Shown: positions 35,701 through 43,776 of the stretch, in pieces | Position numbering within the stretch: position 1 is the first letter of the stretch | Layout of the letters: each line of letters begins with the position of its first letter | NCBI RefSeq assembly: GCF_900102195.1 | Contig: NZ_FNBE01000010.1 | Location: forward strand, 124,001 to 188,000 | Source of the DNA: Pseudonocardia oroxyli | GTDB lineage: Bacteria; Actinomycetota; Actinomycetes; Mycobacteriales; Pseudonocardiaceae | DNA length: 64,000 nucleotides | Direction of reading: 5' to 3' | The notes under the pieces: generated by a model | The model's input: the letters and a program-made list of their open reading frames with translations, nothing else | What the model was told of the DNA's origin: nothing | Databases searched by the model: none | Program-made: the position numbers and the translations under genes

Positions 35701-37037
35701 AGCCTGGAGACATCGGTGCCGTCGGCGAGGCCGAGGTGATCGGGGAGGGCGGCGTTGATCGCCCTCGTGAGGTCTGAGCGGGTCCAGCCGGACTTGCGGG
35801 ACTGGACGTCGGCGAGCGCGGTCTCGATGACCGCCTGCGGCGACCAAGACTCCGCCGACGGACCAGCGCCCCGCGCGTCCAGGGCGGCGCGGGCCACCCC
35901 GGTAAGCCCGTCGGCGACCTCCGACCTGAGGGTGGTGTCGATGCGGTCGAGGAGCTGGGCGCGGGTCTCCCCGTCGTGGGTCTTCAACCGCCGGGTCGCA
36001 AAGGTCGCCTGACGCGACAGCCGGTCCCGCTCCAGCCCGTTCGGGGCACGCCCGAACCGCTCCTCGAACGCTGCGATGAGCTCGGCGGCCTTCGCGGTGA
36101 CATCGCGGCGCCGTGACGAGATCAACGCCATCGTCTCCGGCGCCACCCCCACCACCTCCCGGGAGCGGCCGTCGGGGCGCGTGGCGAACCGGACCCCCAA
36201 TGCGTGGCTCAGGCGTTCCTCTGTGGTGCGCTCGGCGACCGCCCCGGCGGCGCCGCGCCACCGGAAGATCGAGCGGCCGTCGAGGGTGCGCCAAGCCCCG
36301 TCCGGGCCCTGGACGCGGTTGAGGATCGGGTTGTGGACGTGCAGCTGCGGATCGTGGTCACGGGAGTCGTGTTGGAAGAACGACGTCCCGATCCAGTCGT
36401 GCGCATCCACGTACCGGCCCGCGGCGCCGCCGTGGTGGCCGATGCGGGAGTAGCCGGCCTTGTCGGACAGGTACTCCAGTGCGGCGTTGTTGCCCGCCCA
36501 GATCGCATCCTCCACCGCCGTCCGGAACCGACCCCACGCCTCGGCAGTGTCGAGGTCGCCGGCCGTACGAGCCTTGGTCTCTTCGGCGTTGAACGCTGTG
36601 TGAAGCAGGGTCACCGACTTCTGAACGCTGAACGTCACGTCCAGGAAAGCGACGTTCTGGCGCACCTTCTTGCCCGCCTCCACCCTGAGTTCGGCGCGGC
36701 GTTCAGGGGAGGCGTTCGGCTCGTGTTCAAGGGCAAGGCTGTACAGCTCCTCCTCGGTCTTGAACCTCCGGCCGGTGTGCCCGAGCAGCGTGGCCACCTC
36801 GTCCCACCGGGCCGGATCGCGGAAGCCCTCGGCGCGGGGGTCCAGGAACCGCTCGAACACCGCCCGCATGTCCTGCGCGTCCACCAGGCCGGTGAGACCG
36901 AGTCGCTCGGCCCCGCGGCCCCACCACCGCCCCGGCGGCTCGCCCTCGGTGACCGCGCCCGTGTAGTAGTTCTCCCGGCCAGTGGCGACCTCCTTGAGCA
37001 GGTAATCAGGGCTGTAGCCAGGCCCGACGGTCAGCAT
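32724..37037 (-). CDS. MobF-family relaxase/helicase (TrwC/TraI-like)
   Basis: A 1437-aa protein from the ATG at 37037 (a GTG 9 nt upstream is in frame). The N-terminal TrwC relaxase domain (about 1-400) has candidate catalytic tyrosines in RENYYTG and the metal-binding histidines in HDPQLHVHN. The central AAA/RecD-like helicase has Walker A GPAGTGKS, the DEXX-type VVDESAM and LLLVGDHKQLAAVGAGGG, and a C-terminal helicase motif CTVHSAQGATVD. The last 450 residues are charged and partly coiled. It nicks oriT, pilots and unwinds the transferred strand. No transposon or frameshift interrupts it. Confidence 0.95.
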   Translation of the reverse strand: MLTVGPGYSPDYLLKEVATGRENYYTGAVTEGEPPGRWWGRGAERLGLTGLVDAQDMRAVFERFLDPRAEGFRDPARWDEVATLLGHTGRRFKTEEELYSLALEHEPNASPERRAELRVEAGKKVRQNVAFLDVTFSVQKSVTLLHTAFNAEETKARTAGDLDTAEAWGRFRTAVEDAIWAGNNAALEYLSDKAGYSRIGHHGGAAGRYVDAHDWIGTSFFQHDSRDHDPQLHVHNPILNRVQGPDGAWRTLDGRSIFRWRGAAGAVAERTTEERLSHALGVRFATRPDGRSREVVGVAPETMALISSRRRDVTAKAAELIAAFEERFGRAPNGLERDRLSRQATFATRRLKTHDGETRAQLLDRIDTTLRSEVADGLTGVARAALDARGAGPSAESWSPQAVIETALADVQSRKSGWTRSDLTRAINAALPDHLGLADGTDVSRLLDDLAEEGLRYAVALDAERPGASALPAELQLANGDSAYQAPGGRLFATPDQLRTERILVAATADRDGPALAPHQAARFLEGLRESGIELGFDQAAAVRGVLTSGARLESLVGPAGTGKSFVVGTLAKAWTDPELHGETGERRVFGLATSQVATDVLAGEGLTARNVARWLATQDRLSAPTADGRAHTEDSAWRLRAGDLVVVDESAMTDTTALAAIHTHVDNAGAKLLLVGDHKQLAAVGAGGGMELLAGAGAHYELADARRFTAEWERAASLRLRAGDERVLGDYHRHGRLLDAGNPDQAEASASRAWLADTLAGRRSLLLVDTNEQAARLSAQLRAELVRLGRVAEHGVPLGLQGTYAGVGDLVEARANGWHLAGVEGNRRGPINRETYQVTAVRDDGAFAVTTRDGQPIVLPADYVADNLALAYACTVHSAQGATVDTSHTVVTPRTASSALYVGMSRGRDNNTAHISTETVVEDPADGRPDQTVRRDPVAALAAVLDPDGRTDQLSALATANRATDETESVRTPAELLADAAQLAATHRTSTWLDDLAADGTLGIRDRARIAAEDGAASLTRVLRSAELAGHDPRQVLTDAITDRSLDGVRNATNVIYSRITDRHRFDPTTSSWAERTPRVDDAEWQAYLDRLAEAADDRTARLADAAVADPPGWAVREFGEPPADLVDLRQWRSDVGRVEAYRELRGHTDDTDALGPAPAPGQVEAFAAYRDAWRALGRPEIDREEVEMSDGQLRMRIRAAEREAAWGPRYVANELAGTHQAAETQRHRAVILAAEADLDGADREQLTGQSRDAIALAETLDKRAAELQQLDDARARWLAHTAGTRAAGERAQVELSLRHADDIDEDPRVTAEEWLAAHRDAQIEDERHRDVVADYEFDDPRGDSGAGNVDPVVDIRETAAGEDRLRHEDSVRVPTADETSAAIDRAHRALAEIHARDIYDGSREAEELAAEAWRSPSHDTTDEQEAVNDSAWERT

Positions 37038-37046
37038 CCCGACCAC

Positions 37047-37239
37047 CCCGAAAAGATCATGAAGACGCCGCCACGGAGATCAACAGCGACTGCGCAGCCG
37101 ACGCTCGCACGCCCGGATCGGCCGGAGGCCGGACCGCCCCCTCGGATCGTGATGCATAGGTGTGAGTCATTTGATCTTGGTCGTTGAGTAGTTCGCTTGG
37201 AGTAGTTGCGGTTGCTGTTGAGGTCGTTGGTCGTGGTCG
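37047..37239. promoter_or_regulatory. oriT candidate upstream of the relaxase
   Basis: These 193 bases are the only sizeable gap in the transfer operon and sit directly upstream of the relaxase gene, the usual oriT position. They hold an inverted repeat (CGGCCGGAGGCCG, 37120-37132) and direct repeats GAGTAGTTCGC (37186-37196) and GAGTAGTTGCG (37200-37210). The nick site cannot be placed. Confidence 0.4.
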
Positions 37240-38118
37240 TCATCGGTTGCTCTTCTTCTGAGAGTCGGAGGAGCTGGAGTCGGGATCGTGAAGGTTTTGG
37301 TCGGTCGTGGTGGTGATCAGGTGCAAGGCGATCGGCGTGGTTTCCGGGCCGCCGGTGTCGTCGCGCAGCGCCTTGAGCGCCGCGGACGCGGTGCCGCGCG
37401 ACACCCCCGCGGTGTCCTGGAGCTCGGAGACCGTCGGCCACTCCCGATGCGCCGCCCGGTAAGCCAGCGCGACCTCCTGAGCGCGGTCCCGCGCCGGGGA
37501 CGGAGCCGCCGCTGCACGCTCAGCCGGGTCGCGCCCCTCGACGTGTTCACCGCCGCCGCCCAGCACAGCCGAAACCCCTGAACGCTCCACCTCGGCCACC
37601 GTCTCGACCCCGGGCCCGGGCACGTAGCCCAACCCGCTGTTCAGCCCAGACGAGACCGCCTGAACACCCGGCGCTGAACGCTGAACACCCGGCACCGCTG
37701 AACGCTCGCCACCGGTGTCCGGCCGCTGTACGTGTTCAGGGGCGGCCAGTAGGTAGAGCAGGTGCGCGACGACCGCGGCAGCGATCGCGGGCCACGCGCC
37801 GATCGCGAACCGCAGCCACGGCGGCGCCGCCAACGCCCCCGCCTCCCCGGCCAGGAACACCGCCTGCGCGAGCCCGGACATCCCAGCGGCGACCACGACG
37901 ACGGTCCACGCGTAGCGGGCCGCCGAACCCTGCAGGCGCGCAGTGGCGGTGTAGGCCACCAGCGCGAGCCCGTCGGTGATCAACGGGTAGAGCCACGCGA
38001 TCGGGCCCGGCACCCGCGAGGCCAACGCCACCTCGTAGAGACCGTGCGCTGTAGCGACCGCGGCCCCGACGGCTACGGCGAGTCCGGGCAGCCATACCAC
38101 CGATCGCTTCCAGCTCAC
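37240..38118 (-). CDS. DUF2637-type membrane protein with winged-helix end
   Basis: A 292-aa protein from the GTG at 38118, which overlaps the upstream stop (GTGA). The N-terminal 130 residues have about four membrane helices (SVVWLPGLAVAVGAAVAT, AWLYPLITDGLALVAY, TVVVVAAGMSGLAQAV and AIAAAVVAHLLYLLAA), as in the SpdB/DUF2637 proteins of actinobacterial elements. After a low-complexity linker comes a winged helix (WPTVSELQDTAGVSRGTASA) and a Ser/Asp-rich tail. These proteins are linked to plasmid transfer and spread. Confidence 0.8.
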   Translation of the reverse strand: MSWKRSVVWLPGLAVAVGAAVATAHGLYEVALASRVPGPIAWLYPLITDGLALVAYTATARLQGSAARYAWTVVVVAAGMSGLAQAVFLAGEAGALAAPPWLRFAIGAWPAIAAAVVAHLLYLLAAPEHVQRPDTGGERSAVPGVQRSAPGVQAVSSGLNSGLGYVPGPGVETVAEVERSGVSAVLGGGGEHVEGRDPAERAAAAPSPARDRAQEVALAYRAAHREWPTVSELQDTAGVSRGTASAALKALRDDTGGPETTPIALHLITTTTDQNLHDPDSSSSDSQKKSNR

Positions 38119-38777
38119 CGCGGACCTCCGCGCAGCGCAGCGCCGATCCGGGACTCCGGGGACGGCGGCGGCTCGGGTGCCGGCTCCTCGCGGGCCTCGG
38201 CCCACCACTGCCCGATCCGGTCCAGGTCGGCCTCGGAGGGGACGGTGGGGGCGCCGGTGACCTGGTCGGGCCAGCCGGGGCGGGTCTGGTGGTTCTCCCG
38301 CGAGCACACCCCCGCCGTCGCCTTGATCCGTCGGACCACACCCGGACGCTGGCGGTCGTGCCAGTCCCCCGCCAAGGCGACCGACGCTGCCGGACCCTGG
38401 TAGGCGGCGGCCCAGGCATGCATTAGCCAGAGCAGCTCCTCCACCACGTGCGGGTGCCAGCACCAACAATCGGGGAAGGACTCGACCGCGTCCGGGTACC
38501 GCAGATAGACGATGGCGAGCCAGCCCGCGAGCTCGTCGAGTAGCCGCCCGGTTACCTCGACGTCGGTCGGGGCCATCAGCCAGGACGGCGCCGGGGTCGG
38601 CGGCTTCCGCGCGGCCAGCGCGGCGACGGTCTCCCCCAGCTCCGCGACCAGGCCCGAGAGGGTGTCCACCCGCGCCGGGAGCGGGGCAAGCAGGCGGCGC
38701 AGGCCGTCGACCTCGCGGGCGAGCCCGGCCGTCGCGGCGTCGGGCTCGGTGGGCTCGGCGGGGTTGGGCGGGATCAT
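38115..38777 (-). CDS. DUF4913-like hypothetical protein
   Basis: A 220-aa protein from the ATG at 38777, which overlaps the upstream stop (ATGA). A heptad-like N-terminus (LRRLLAPLPARVDTLSGLVAELG) is followed by FPDCWCWHPHVVEELLWLMH and AWAAAYQG, resembling the DUF4913 proteins often seen in actinobacterial conjugative regions. It ends in a WWAEAREE segment. The function is unknown. Its place between the coupling protein and membrane protein genes suggests a transfer role. Confidence 0.65.
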   Translation of the reverse strand: MIPPNPAEPTEPDAATAGLAREVDGLRRLLAPLPARVDTLSGLVAELGETVAALAARKPPTPAPSWLMAPTDVEVTGRLLDELAGWLAIVYLRYPDAVESFPDCWCWHPHVVEELLWLMHAWAAAYQGPAASVALAGDWHDRQRPGVVRRIKATAGVCSRENHQTRPGWPDQVTGAPTVPSEADLDRIGQWWAEAREEPAPEPPPSPESRIGAALRGGPR

Positions 38778-39190
38778 GCCGACCACCCGTCCTCGGCGCG
38801 CTCGGCCCACATCGCGGCCTGCAGATCAGCGCGGGCGGTGTAGCCGGGGCTGTGCTCGCGATCGACCGCGGCCGCCGTCGTCGCCCATCCAGCGGCGTTG
38901 ACCGCGGCCCGCGCGCGGGCGTCGGCGGGGTTCTCTCCGGCCTCGTAGTCGATCCACTCGTAGTCGCGGCGGATCTCCGCGACGTCTCCGGAGTCGAGGC
39001 CCCAGCGGTGCACCGAGTAGCCCAGGCGGGTGCTGGTGTCGTCGAGGTAGTCCCGGACCATGCTCTCGGCGACTTCGCGCGAGCGGCCGGTCTGCTCGGC
39101 GATCAGCTCGACTGCCTCGCCGCGGGTCAGCGGCACCAGGTCCTGCTCGGGCTCGGACCAGTCGTTCACGCTGATGCTGTTGTCGGACAT
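38774..39190 (-). CDS. Hypothetical protein of the transfer operon
   Basis: A 138-aa acidic protein starting MSDNSISVNDWSEPEQD. The ATG at 39190 has GGAGG at good spacing; a GTG 6 nt upstream overlaps the coupling-protein stop. Residues 25-55 (LTRGEAVELIAEQTGRSREV) look like a short helical DNA- or protein-binding unit. The C-terminal half is Ala/Arg-rich and helical. No family is recognised. Confidence 0.65.
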   Translation of the reverse strand: MSDNSISVNDWSEPEQDLVPLTRGEAVELIAEQTGRSREVAESMVRDYLDDTSTRLGYSVHRWGLDSGDVAEIRRDYEWIDYEAGENPADARARAAVNAAGWATTAAAVDREHSPGYTARADLQAAMWAERAEDGWSA

Positions 39191-39192
39191 GG

Positions 39193-41028
39193 TCACTCCT
39201 CCCTCGCGGGGGTCGGGACGATCTCTCCGTCGACGACCAGGACGTCACCCAGCAGCACGGGCGAGGCGGGTCGCGTGAACTGCGGGCCCGGCCAACCCGG
39301 CACCCAGCGCCGCAGCACCCACCGGGCCGCGGGGACCTTGTCGACGCCCCGGACGACCCGGCCCGCGGTGCTCGGGCGGCGACGGGCGAGACGGGTCCAG
39401 CGCACGTCGCGGCGCCGCCACGCCATCTGTGCCCACCCGACTACCGGGGGCATGCCCCGGCGGATCACCAGCACCTTCCCTGCGGGCAGGTTCGCGATCT
39501 GCGCCGGCGACAGGACCGAGGTCTTGCGCGTCCCGCGGGCGACGGTGTTGCCGCGCGGGTCGAGGGTGTCGGCCGGCTCGTCCCGCTCCCCGGTCAGGGT
39601 CGACCAGAACTGCAGGTCGTCACGGTCGCGGGTGCCGCCGAACACCATCACCGCACCGGCGTTGTTCAGGATCGTCGCCGCCCCGTGCTCGCCGTAGCGG
39701 GCGAGCAGCTGCGCGCGGGACTGGACGACGACGAGGATCGACACCCCGCGCCCGCCCATGTCCGCCGTCCACGACTCCAGCGGGACCGGGCAGATCAGCG
39801 CGGCCTCGTCGAGCGCGAGCCGCAGTCCCGGGTCGAGACGCCCGCCCGGCTTGGTGGCCGCGATCCGGCGGGCCTCGCGGGCGATGAACCCGGTCAACGC
39901 GCACACCAGCGGCGCGGTCGGGGACTCGTCCCCACCGAGCAGGAACACCGTCCCCCGCACCAGCAGCAGGTCATCGACGTCCAAGGGGCGCGCACCCTCG
40001 GGCCCCAGCCCTGCGGCCGCTCGTGCGGGGGCGGAGGTGAGCCAGCCGAGCGCAGGCATGATCGTCGAGGTGATCGAGGTCCGAGTGCGGTCGTTTGTGG
40101 TGACGAACTGCTCGAACGACACCCCGAAGCCGGGCTCCGGGGACCGGCGCAGTAGCGCAGTCACCTCCTTGCGGGCGGTCTCGGGGTCGGCGGTCCAATC
40201 CATGACCTCCCGCATCGACCTGTGTCCCAACGCTGCGGCGTGCAGCAGTGCCTCCAGGACTCGGCGGCCCTGCAGCTCCCAGTACTCCCGATCCCCACCC
40301 CCGGACGACGACACCGCCGAGAGCAAGTCCGCCGCGCGCTCTGCGGCAGCGACGGGGTCCTCGCAGCCGGTCAGCGGGTCGAAGGTGACCGTCGAGGCCA
40401 CCTCGCCCAGACCGGCCGGGTTGAACACCAGCACCGGGCCCTTGCGCTCCCGGTACGGAGTGCACAGTTCTAGGAGGTCCAGGCGGGTGCTGGTGGCCAG
40501 GACGGCGCCGGGGGCGTCGATGATCTGCCCGGCAAGCCAGCCGGACTTTCCCGAGCGCGGCCCGCCGACGGAGACGACGACGTCCTCGTTGGACGACCAC
40601 ACCCACTGCCCACCGGAGCGGCACAGCCGCACCGCGACCTCGGGGACCGGGAGTGTCATCAGCTCCCACCTCGACAACGTCTCTAGGGACGGGCGGAGGG
40701 TGGGGGCTCGGCGCAGCATCGCTGCGGACCCGCCGAAGCGGACGATGTCGACCGATGAGGCGACACCGGACTTGCGCCGCGATCGGGCTCCCCACCGGGA
40801 GACGACCGACGCCGATCGCGTCCAGCGATACCGCAGGAAGATCAGCAGCCCGAGGGCGGGCACGAGCAGCAGCGGCCAGGGCAGCCCTCGCAGGATCGTC
40901 AACGCGGGCAGCAATGCGAACAGGCCTAGCACGAGGGCGATACCTCGAGCTCGGCGTGTCCAAGCCGGTACGGCGGCTGCGACCAACCCAATCAGCAGGA
41001 CCGCGGTCGGGCTCCACAACATGTCCAT
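39193..41028 (-). CDS. TraG/VirD4-type coupling protein
   Basis: A 611-aa protein. Two or three N-terminal membrane helices (AVLLIGLVAAAVPAW, LALVLGLFALLPALTIL-like region, LLLVPALGLLIFL) are followed by a FtsK/VirD4-like ATPase: Walker A GGPRSGKSGWLAG at about 155-167 and Walker B LRLALDEAALICP, then the TraM-recognition-type SILVVVQSRAQLLARYG. It brings the relaxase-DNA complex to a secretion channel. No VirB4- or VirB6-like gene is present in the window. The start lies 3 nt after the upstream stop. Confidence 0.88.
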   Translation of the reverse strand: MDMLWSPTAVLLIGLVAAAVPAWTRRARGIALVLGLFALLPALTILRGLPWPLLLVPALGLLIFLRYRWTRSASVVSRWGARSRRKSGVASSVDIVRFGGSAAMLRRAPTLRPSLETLSRWELMTLPVPEVAVRLCRSGGQWVWSSNEDVVVSVGGPRSGKSGWLAGQIIDAPGAVLATSTRLDLLELCTPYRERKGPVLVFNPAGLGEVASTVTFDPLTGCEDPVAAAERAADLLSAVSSSGGGDREYWELQGRRVLEALLHAAALGHRSMREVMDWTADPETARKEVTALLRRSPEPGFGVSFEQFVTTNDRTRTSITSTIMPALGWLTSAPARAAAGLGPEGARPLDVDDLLLVRGTVFLLGGDESPTAPLVCALTGFIAREARRIAATKPGGRLDPGLRLALDEAALICPVPLESWTADMGGRGVSILVVVQSRAQLLARYGEHGAATILNNAGAVMVFGGTRDRDDLQFWSTLTGERDEPADTLDPRGNTVARGTRKTSVLSPAQIANLPAGKVLVIRRGMPPVVGWAQMAWRRRDVRWTRLARRRPSTAGRVVRGVDKVPAARWVLRRWVPGWPGPQFTRPASPVLLGDVLVVDGEIVPTPAREE

Positions 41029-41031
41029 CCG

Positions 41032-41547
41032 TCAGTCCCATCCCGTGTCTACGCGCCATCTCGCGAGCGCTGCCTGATGACGGGTGCAGGTCGTCGCGTG
41101 TCCGGATTCCTGGTCATCTGGGTGCGAGCTACCGATCGGCCCGTAGTCGGTCACGAGCTCGCCGCAGGATCTGCAGCGCCAGTAGGTCGATGGGGTCCGA
41201 AACGGATGCTGAGTAGGCTCGGCTCGCCGCCCCTCGACGACCTCGGCAAACGCCGCCTCGTCGCGCGGGTCGTCCGTTGTTCTGTCGGAGAGCCCCAGTG
41301 CCTCCCCGATCTCCTCCCACGACCGGCCAGCGGCGCGGGCGTCCCGAGCCTGGTCGACGAGCAGACCGCGGGCAGCGCTCACCAATGCGCGCGCTGCACG
41401 CACGCCAGGCATGGGATCCACCAGGCGTTGACGGGTCAACATCTGGTAGCCGGGGATAGGTTCGACCACGATCTCGCCGTCGAACTCTTCGGCTGCGATC
41501 TCGAAGGCCAGAGATTCCAGCCGACGGCCAACACCGATGGGCGCCAT
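41032..41547 (-). CDS. Hypothetical protein with C-terminal zinc-binding residues
   Basis: A 171-aa protein from the ATG at 41547 (MAPIGVGRRLESLAFEIAAEE), which overlaps the WhiB stop (ATGA). The middle has a HTH-like helix (AAGRSWEEIGEALGLSDRT). The C-terminus has CRSCGELVTDYGP and a later CTRHQ, a possible zinc ribbon. It is probably a regulator of the transfer operon. No family is assigned. Confidence 0.65.
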   Translation of the reverse strand: MAPIGVGRRLESLAFEIAAEEFDGEIVVEPIPGYQMLTRQRLVDPMPGVRAARALVSAARGLLVDQARDARAAGRSWEEIGEALGLSDRTTDDPRDEAAFAEVVEGRRAEPTQHPFRTPSTYWRCRSCGELVTDYGPIGSSHPDDQESGHATTCTRHQAALARWRVDTGWD

Positions 41548-42017
41548 CACCGACCACTCCTCACGCCGCTCACGCGCTCGTGGTTCTCGGTCCCTTGTTC
41601 CTTGTCCGACTGGGCGCGAACCTGCGCAGCCCACCGCGTCACAGTCCGCTGCGTGACGGCGAACTGGGCGGCGACCTCGGCGGGAGGCGCGCCACGCTGA
41701 ATGGCTAGTCGTCCAGCGGCCGCAACCTCACGCCGATCACCCACGACGGGCGGCCCGAGCCGCCCACTCGGCTTCAGGACCTCCGCGGGAACCGGCAGCT
41801 CACGTCGCTCATCGGCGGTCAGACCGCCTGCGATGCCGTATGGGAGCGAGCGACGCGCCCAAGTCCTGCACTTCATGAGCACCGGGCACCGAGCGCAGAC
41901 TTTCTTGGCCGCAGCGATCTCCGCGACCGCCTGCGCTCCCCGCTCGATCACGGGGAAGAAGAGCTCAGGGTCTTCGTCGGCGCATGCGGCACTGTCGCGC
42001 CAGTCGACTGCGCTCAC
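41547..42017 (-). CDS. WhiB-family regulator with C-terminal HTH
   Basis: A 156-aa protein from a GTG that overlaps the upstream stop (GTGA). The four iron-sulfur cysteines are present (SAACADED and CARCPVLMKC), as is the G-I-A-G-G turn in PYGIAGGLTADERREL. Beyond the usual WhiB length it adds a HTH-like tail (PPAEVAAQFAVTQRTVTRWA). WhiB proteins bind the principal sigma factor region 4 and sense redox or nitric oxide. Here it likely switches the transfer operon in which it is embedded. Confidence 0.88.
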   Translation of the reverse strand: MSAVDWRDSAACADEDPELFFPVIERGAQAVAEIAAAKKVCARCPVLMKCRTWARRSLPYGIAGGLTADERRELPVPAEVLKPSGRLGPPVVGDRREVAAAGRLAIQRGAPPAEVAAQFAVTQRTVTRWAAQVRAQSDKEQGTENHERVSGVRSGR

Positions 42018-42238
42018 GGCTGCTCACCTCCGGGCTGGTTGAGCACCGGAGTCGAGGCGCCGTCGAGCGTTGAGAAGAACGTGGCCGCGGCGTCGGGAAT
42101 GCCCTGTCCGAGCGGCGTTGCGACGAGGACGAGGAAAGCGATGAGTGAGAAGGCGATCGCGGCTCCCGCCAGCCTCGCCTTGGCGCACAGGAAGGCTCCG
42201 AGGACAGCGAGGAAGATCAGCACCCCGGGGCTAGGCAT
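42014..42238 (-). CDS. Small membrane protein
   Basis: A 74-aa protein from the ATG at 42238, which overlaps the end of the excisionase-like gene. Two hydrophobic helices (VLIFLAVLGAFLCAKARLAG and AAIAFSLIAFLVLVATPLG) are followed by a short polar tail. Small proteins like this are common in actinobacterial transfer operons. The function is unknown. Confidence 0.65.
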   Translation of the reverse strand: MPSPGVLIFLAVLGAFLCAKARLAGAAIAFSLIAFLVLVATPLGQGIPDAAATFFSTLDGASTPVLNQPGGEQP

Positions 42239-42491
42239 GACGCTCCTCGCGCATCGCGGTGGCCTCGGCCGCCCACGCGGCGGCGTACTCCTCGGCGACA
42301 ACGGTTCTGCCAGCCAGCGCGTCGGCGATCAGCCGCTCAACGAAGGCCCGAGGCACCAGTGCCTTCGAGCCGATCTTCACGGCGGGGAAGGCGCGCGCCT
42401 CGACCTTCCTGCGGATCGTCATGTCCGAGCAGCCGAGGGCGAGCGCGGCGGCATGGATCGTCATCAACGGGTGGGCGGTCGGTTCGTTCAC
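42231..42491 (-). CDS. Excisionase-like HTH protein
   Basis: An 86-aa protein with a MerR/AlpA-type HTH: TIHAAALALGCSDMTIRRKV followed by the wing FPAVKIGSKALVPRAFVERL. This is the form of Xis/AlpA regulators and excisionases of actinobacterial elements. It leads the long minus-strand transfer operon and lies divergent from a HTH regulator. Its distance from the integrase gene (2.2 kb) is larger than usual, so control of transfer rather than excision is also possible. Confidence 0.75.
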   Translation of the reverse strand: MNEPTAHPLMTIHAAALALGCSDMTIRRKVEARAFPAVKIGSKALVPRAFVERLIADALAGRTVVAEEYAAAWAAEATAMREERHA

Positions 42492-42634
42492 GAGGTCGCC
42501 TCCTGGGTTCTGGGAGGACCGTCGGGGCGGCGAGAGTTCGTTGCCCGTGTAGTCCTGGGAGTGACATCAGGAAACGACGGAACGTGAGTGCGAAACACCC
42601 TGCGTGAGCGCCAGCTTGATCGGCAGAATTTCCC

Positions 42635-42662
42635 TGTCAAACGGGGAAGGATCGTCTATGCT
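42635..42662 (+). promoter_or_regulatory. Promoter candidate for the HTH regulator
   Basis: TGTCAA (42635-42640) and TATGCT (42657-42662) are separated by 16 bases, about 30 nt before the start codon. An imperfect inverted repeat TTCCC...GGGGAA overlaps the -35 region and could bind the regulator itself. Confidence 0.4.
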
Positions 42663-42691
42663 GACCTCAAACGCCGAGAGGGGCGGGCGAG

Positions 42692-43756
42692 ATGGCGGCA
42701 CGGCCCCGAAGCCAGCGACAGCTTCAGATCCAGCGGTCGCGCGAGATGCGCAACGACGGCCACACGTGGACCGAGGTTGCCGCCGAGTTCCGCGAGACCT
42801 ACCGGGTCAACGCGCGCGTGGCGCTGCGCGTCGCGCACGGATGGAGCCAGGGGGACGTTGCGGATCGTTGGAACGAGCTGTGGCCGGACGATCCCAAGAC
42901 CTTCAAAAACATCTCGTACTGGGAGCGGTGGCCTGCGGAGTCGGGCTACGAGCCGTCGCTCGAAGTGCTCGCGAGGCTCGCGGAGATCTACGCCTGCCAC
43001 CTCACAGACCTGCTCGTCGACGTCGGCGACCATCGCGCGGCCGACCCCGTGCAGCGGGCCCGAACCGAGCTGGCACGCTTGCCGGCAGTGGTGACCACAG
43101 GTGAGCAGGAGCTATCACAGGACACCAGCGACGACGTTGGTGCAGGCCGCGCTGCGCTCCGCGAACTCGCCGAGCGGCTCGAGCGCACCCCGGCGCAGGA
43201 CGTCGCCGAACAGCTCGCGATCTGGGTGAGCCAGCTCGATCCGGCCTTCGACCGGCGGTCTCTGCTGGTGAAGCTGGGATTCGCCTTCACCCTGGCCGCG
43301 GCTACGCCCGCTGTCGACGCCCCGCGGCCCGCTACAGCGGCCGTTCCCGGGACGCTCGACCTTTCCGGGGTCTGGAAGAGCGAGTACAGCTTCTACAGCG
43401 ACGGGCGGGGTCAGGAACTCGCATCGACTCACTACGTCGTCATCCGGCACCAAGGCAACGCGTTGAGCGTCGAAAGCCTGCCTCACAGCACCGGTTCGGA
43501 GCTGCGTATGGAGCTCGCCCTCGATGGCATCAGCGCGACCGGGACGTGGGAGGAGAAGACCTCACCCACGGGCTACTACAAGGGCGCGGTCTACCGCGGC
43601 GCGACGCAACTGCTCGTTGAGTCCGGTGGACAGATGACAGGCCGGTGGCTCGGCTTCGGGAAAAGGTTCCAGATCAACAACGGCGCTTGGGAGCTTCGTC
43701 TCGAATCCAGGTCGATCACCCCGGACAGTGTTGCCGAGTTCGCATCGCGCGTCTGA
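42692..43756 (+). CDS. HTH-type regulator with C-terminal sensor-like domain
   Basis: A 354-aa protein. The N-terminus (MAARPRSQRQLQIQRSREM) and TWTEVAAEFRETYRV plus RVAHGWSQGDVADRWNELWP form an Xre-type HTH region, followed by PSLEVLARLAEIYACHLTDLL. A helical middle leads to a C-terminal beta-rich domain of about 110 residues (LSGVWKSEYSFYSDGRG, then TGRWLGFGKRFQINNGAWEL) of unknown ligand. It is divergent from the transfer operon and is its likely repressor or activator. A similar layout of HTH plus beta domain occurs on other actinobacterial elements. Confidence 0.8.
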   Translation: MAARPRSQRQLQIQRSREMRNDGHTWTEVAAEFRETYRVNARVALRVAHGWSQGDVADRWNELWPDDPKTFKNISYWERWPAESGYEPSLEVLARLAEIYACHLTDLLVDVGDHRAADPVQRARTELARLPAVVTTGEQELSQDTSDDVGAGRAALRELAERLERTPAQDVAEQLAIWVSQLDPAFDRRSLLVKLGFAFTLAAATPAVDAPRPATAAVPGTLDLSGVWKSEYSFYSDGRGQELASTHYVVIRHQGNALSVESLPHSTGSELRMELALDGISATGTWEEKTSPTGYYKGAVYRGATQLLVESGGQMTGRWLGFGKRFQINNGAWELRLESRSITPDSVAEFASRV

Positions 43757-43776
43757 CCAAGCGAACGTCTCCTGCT

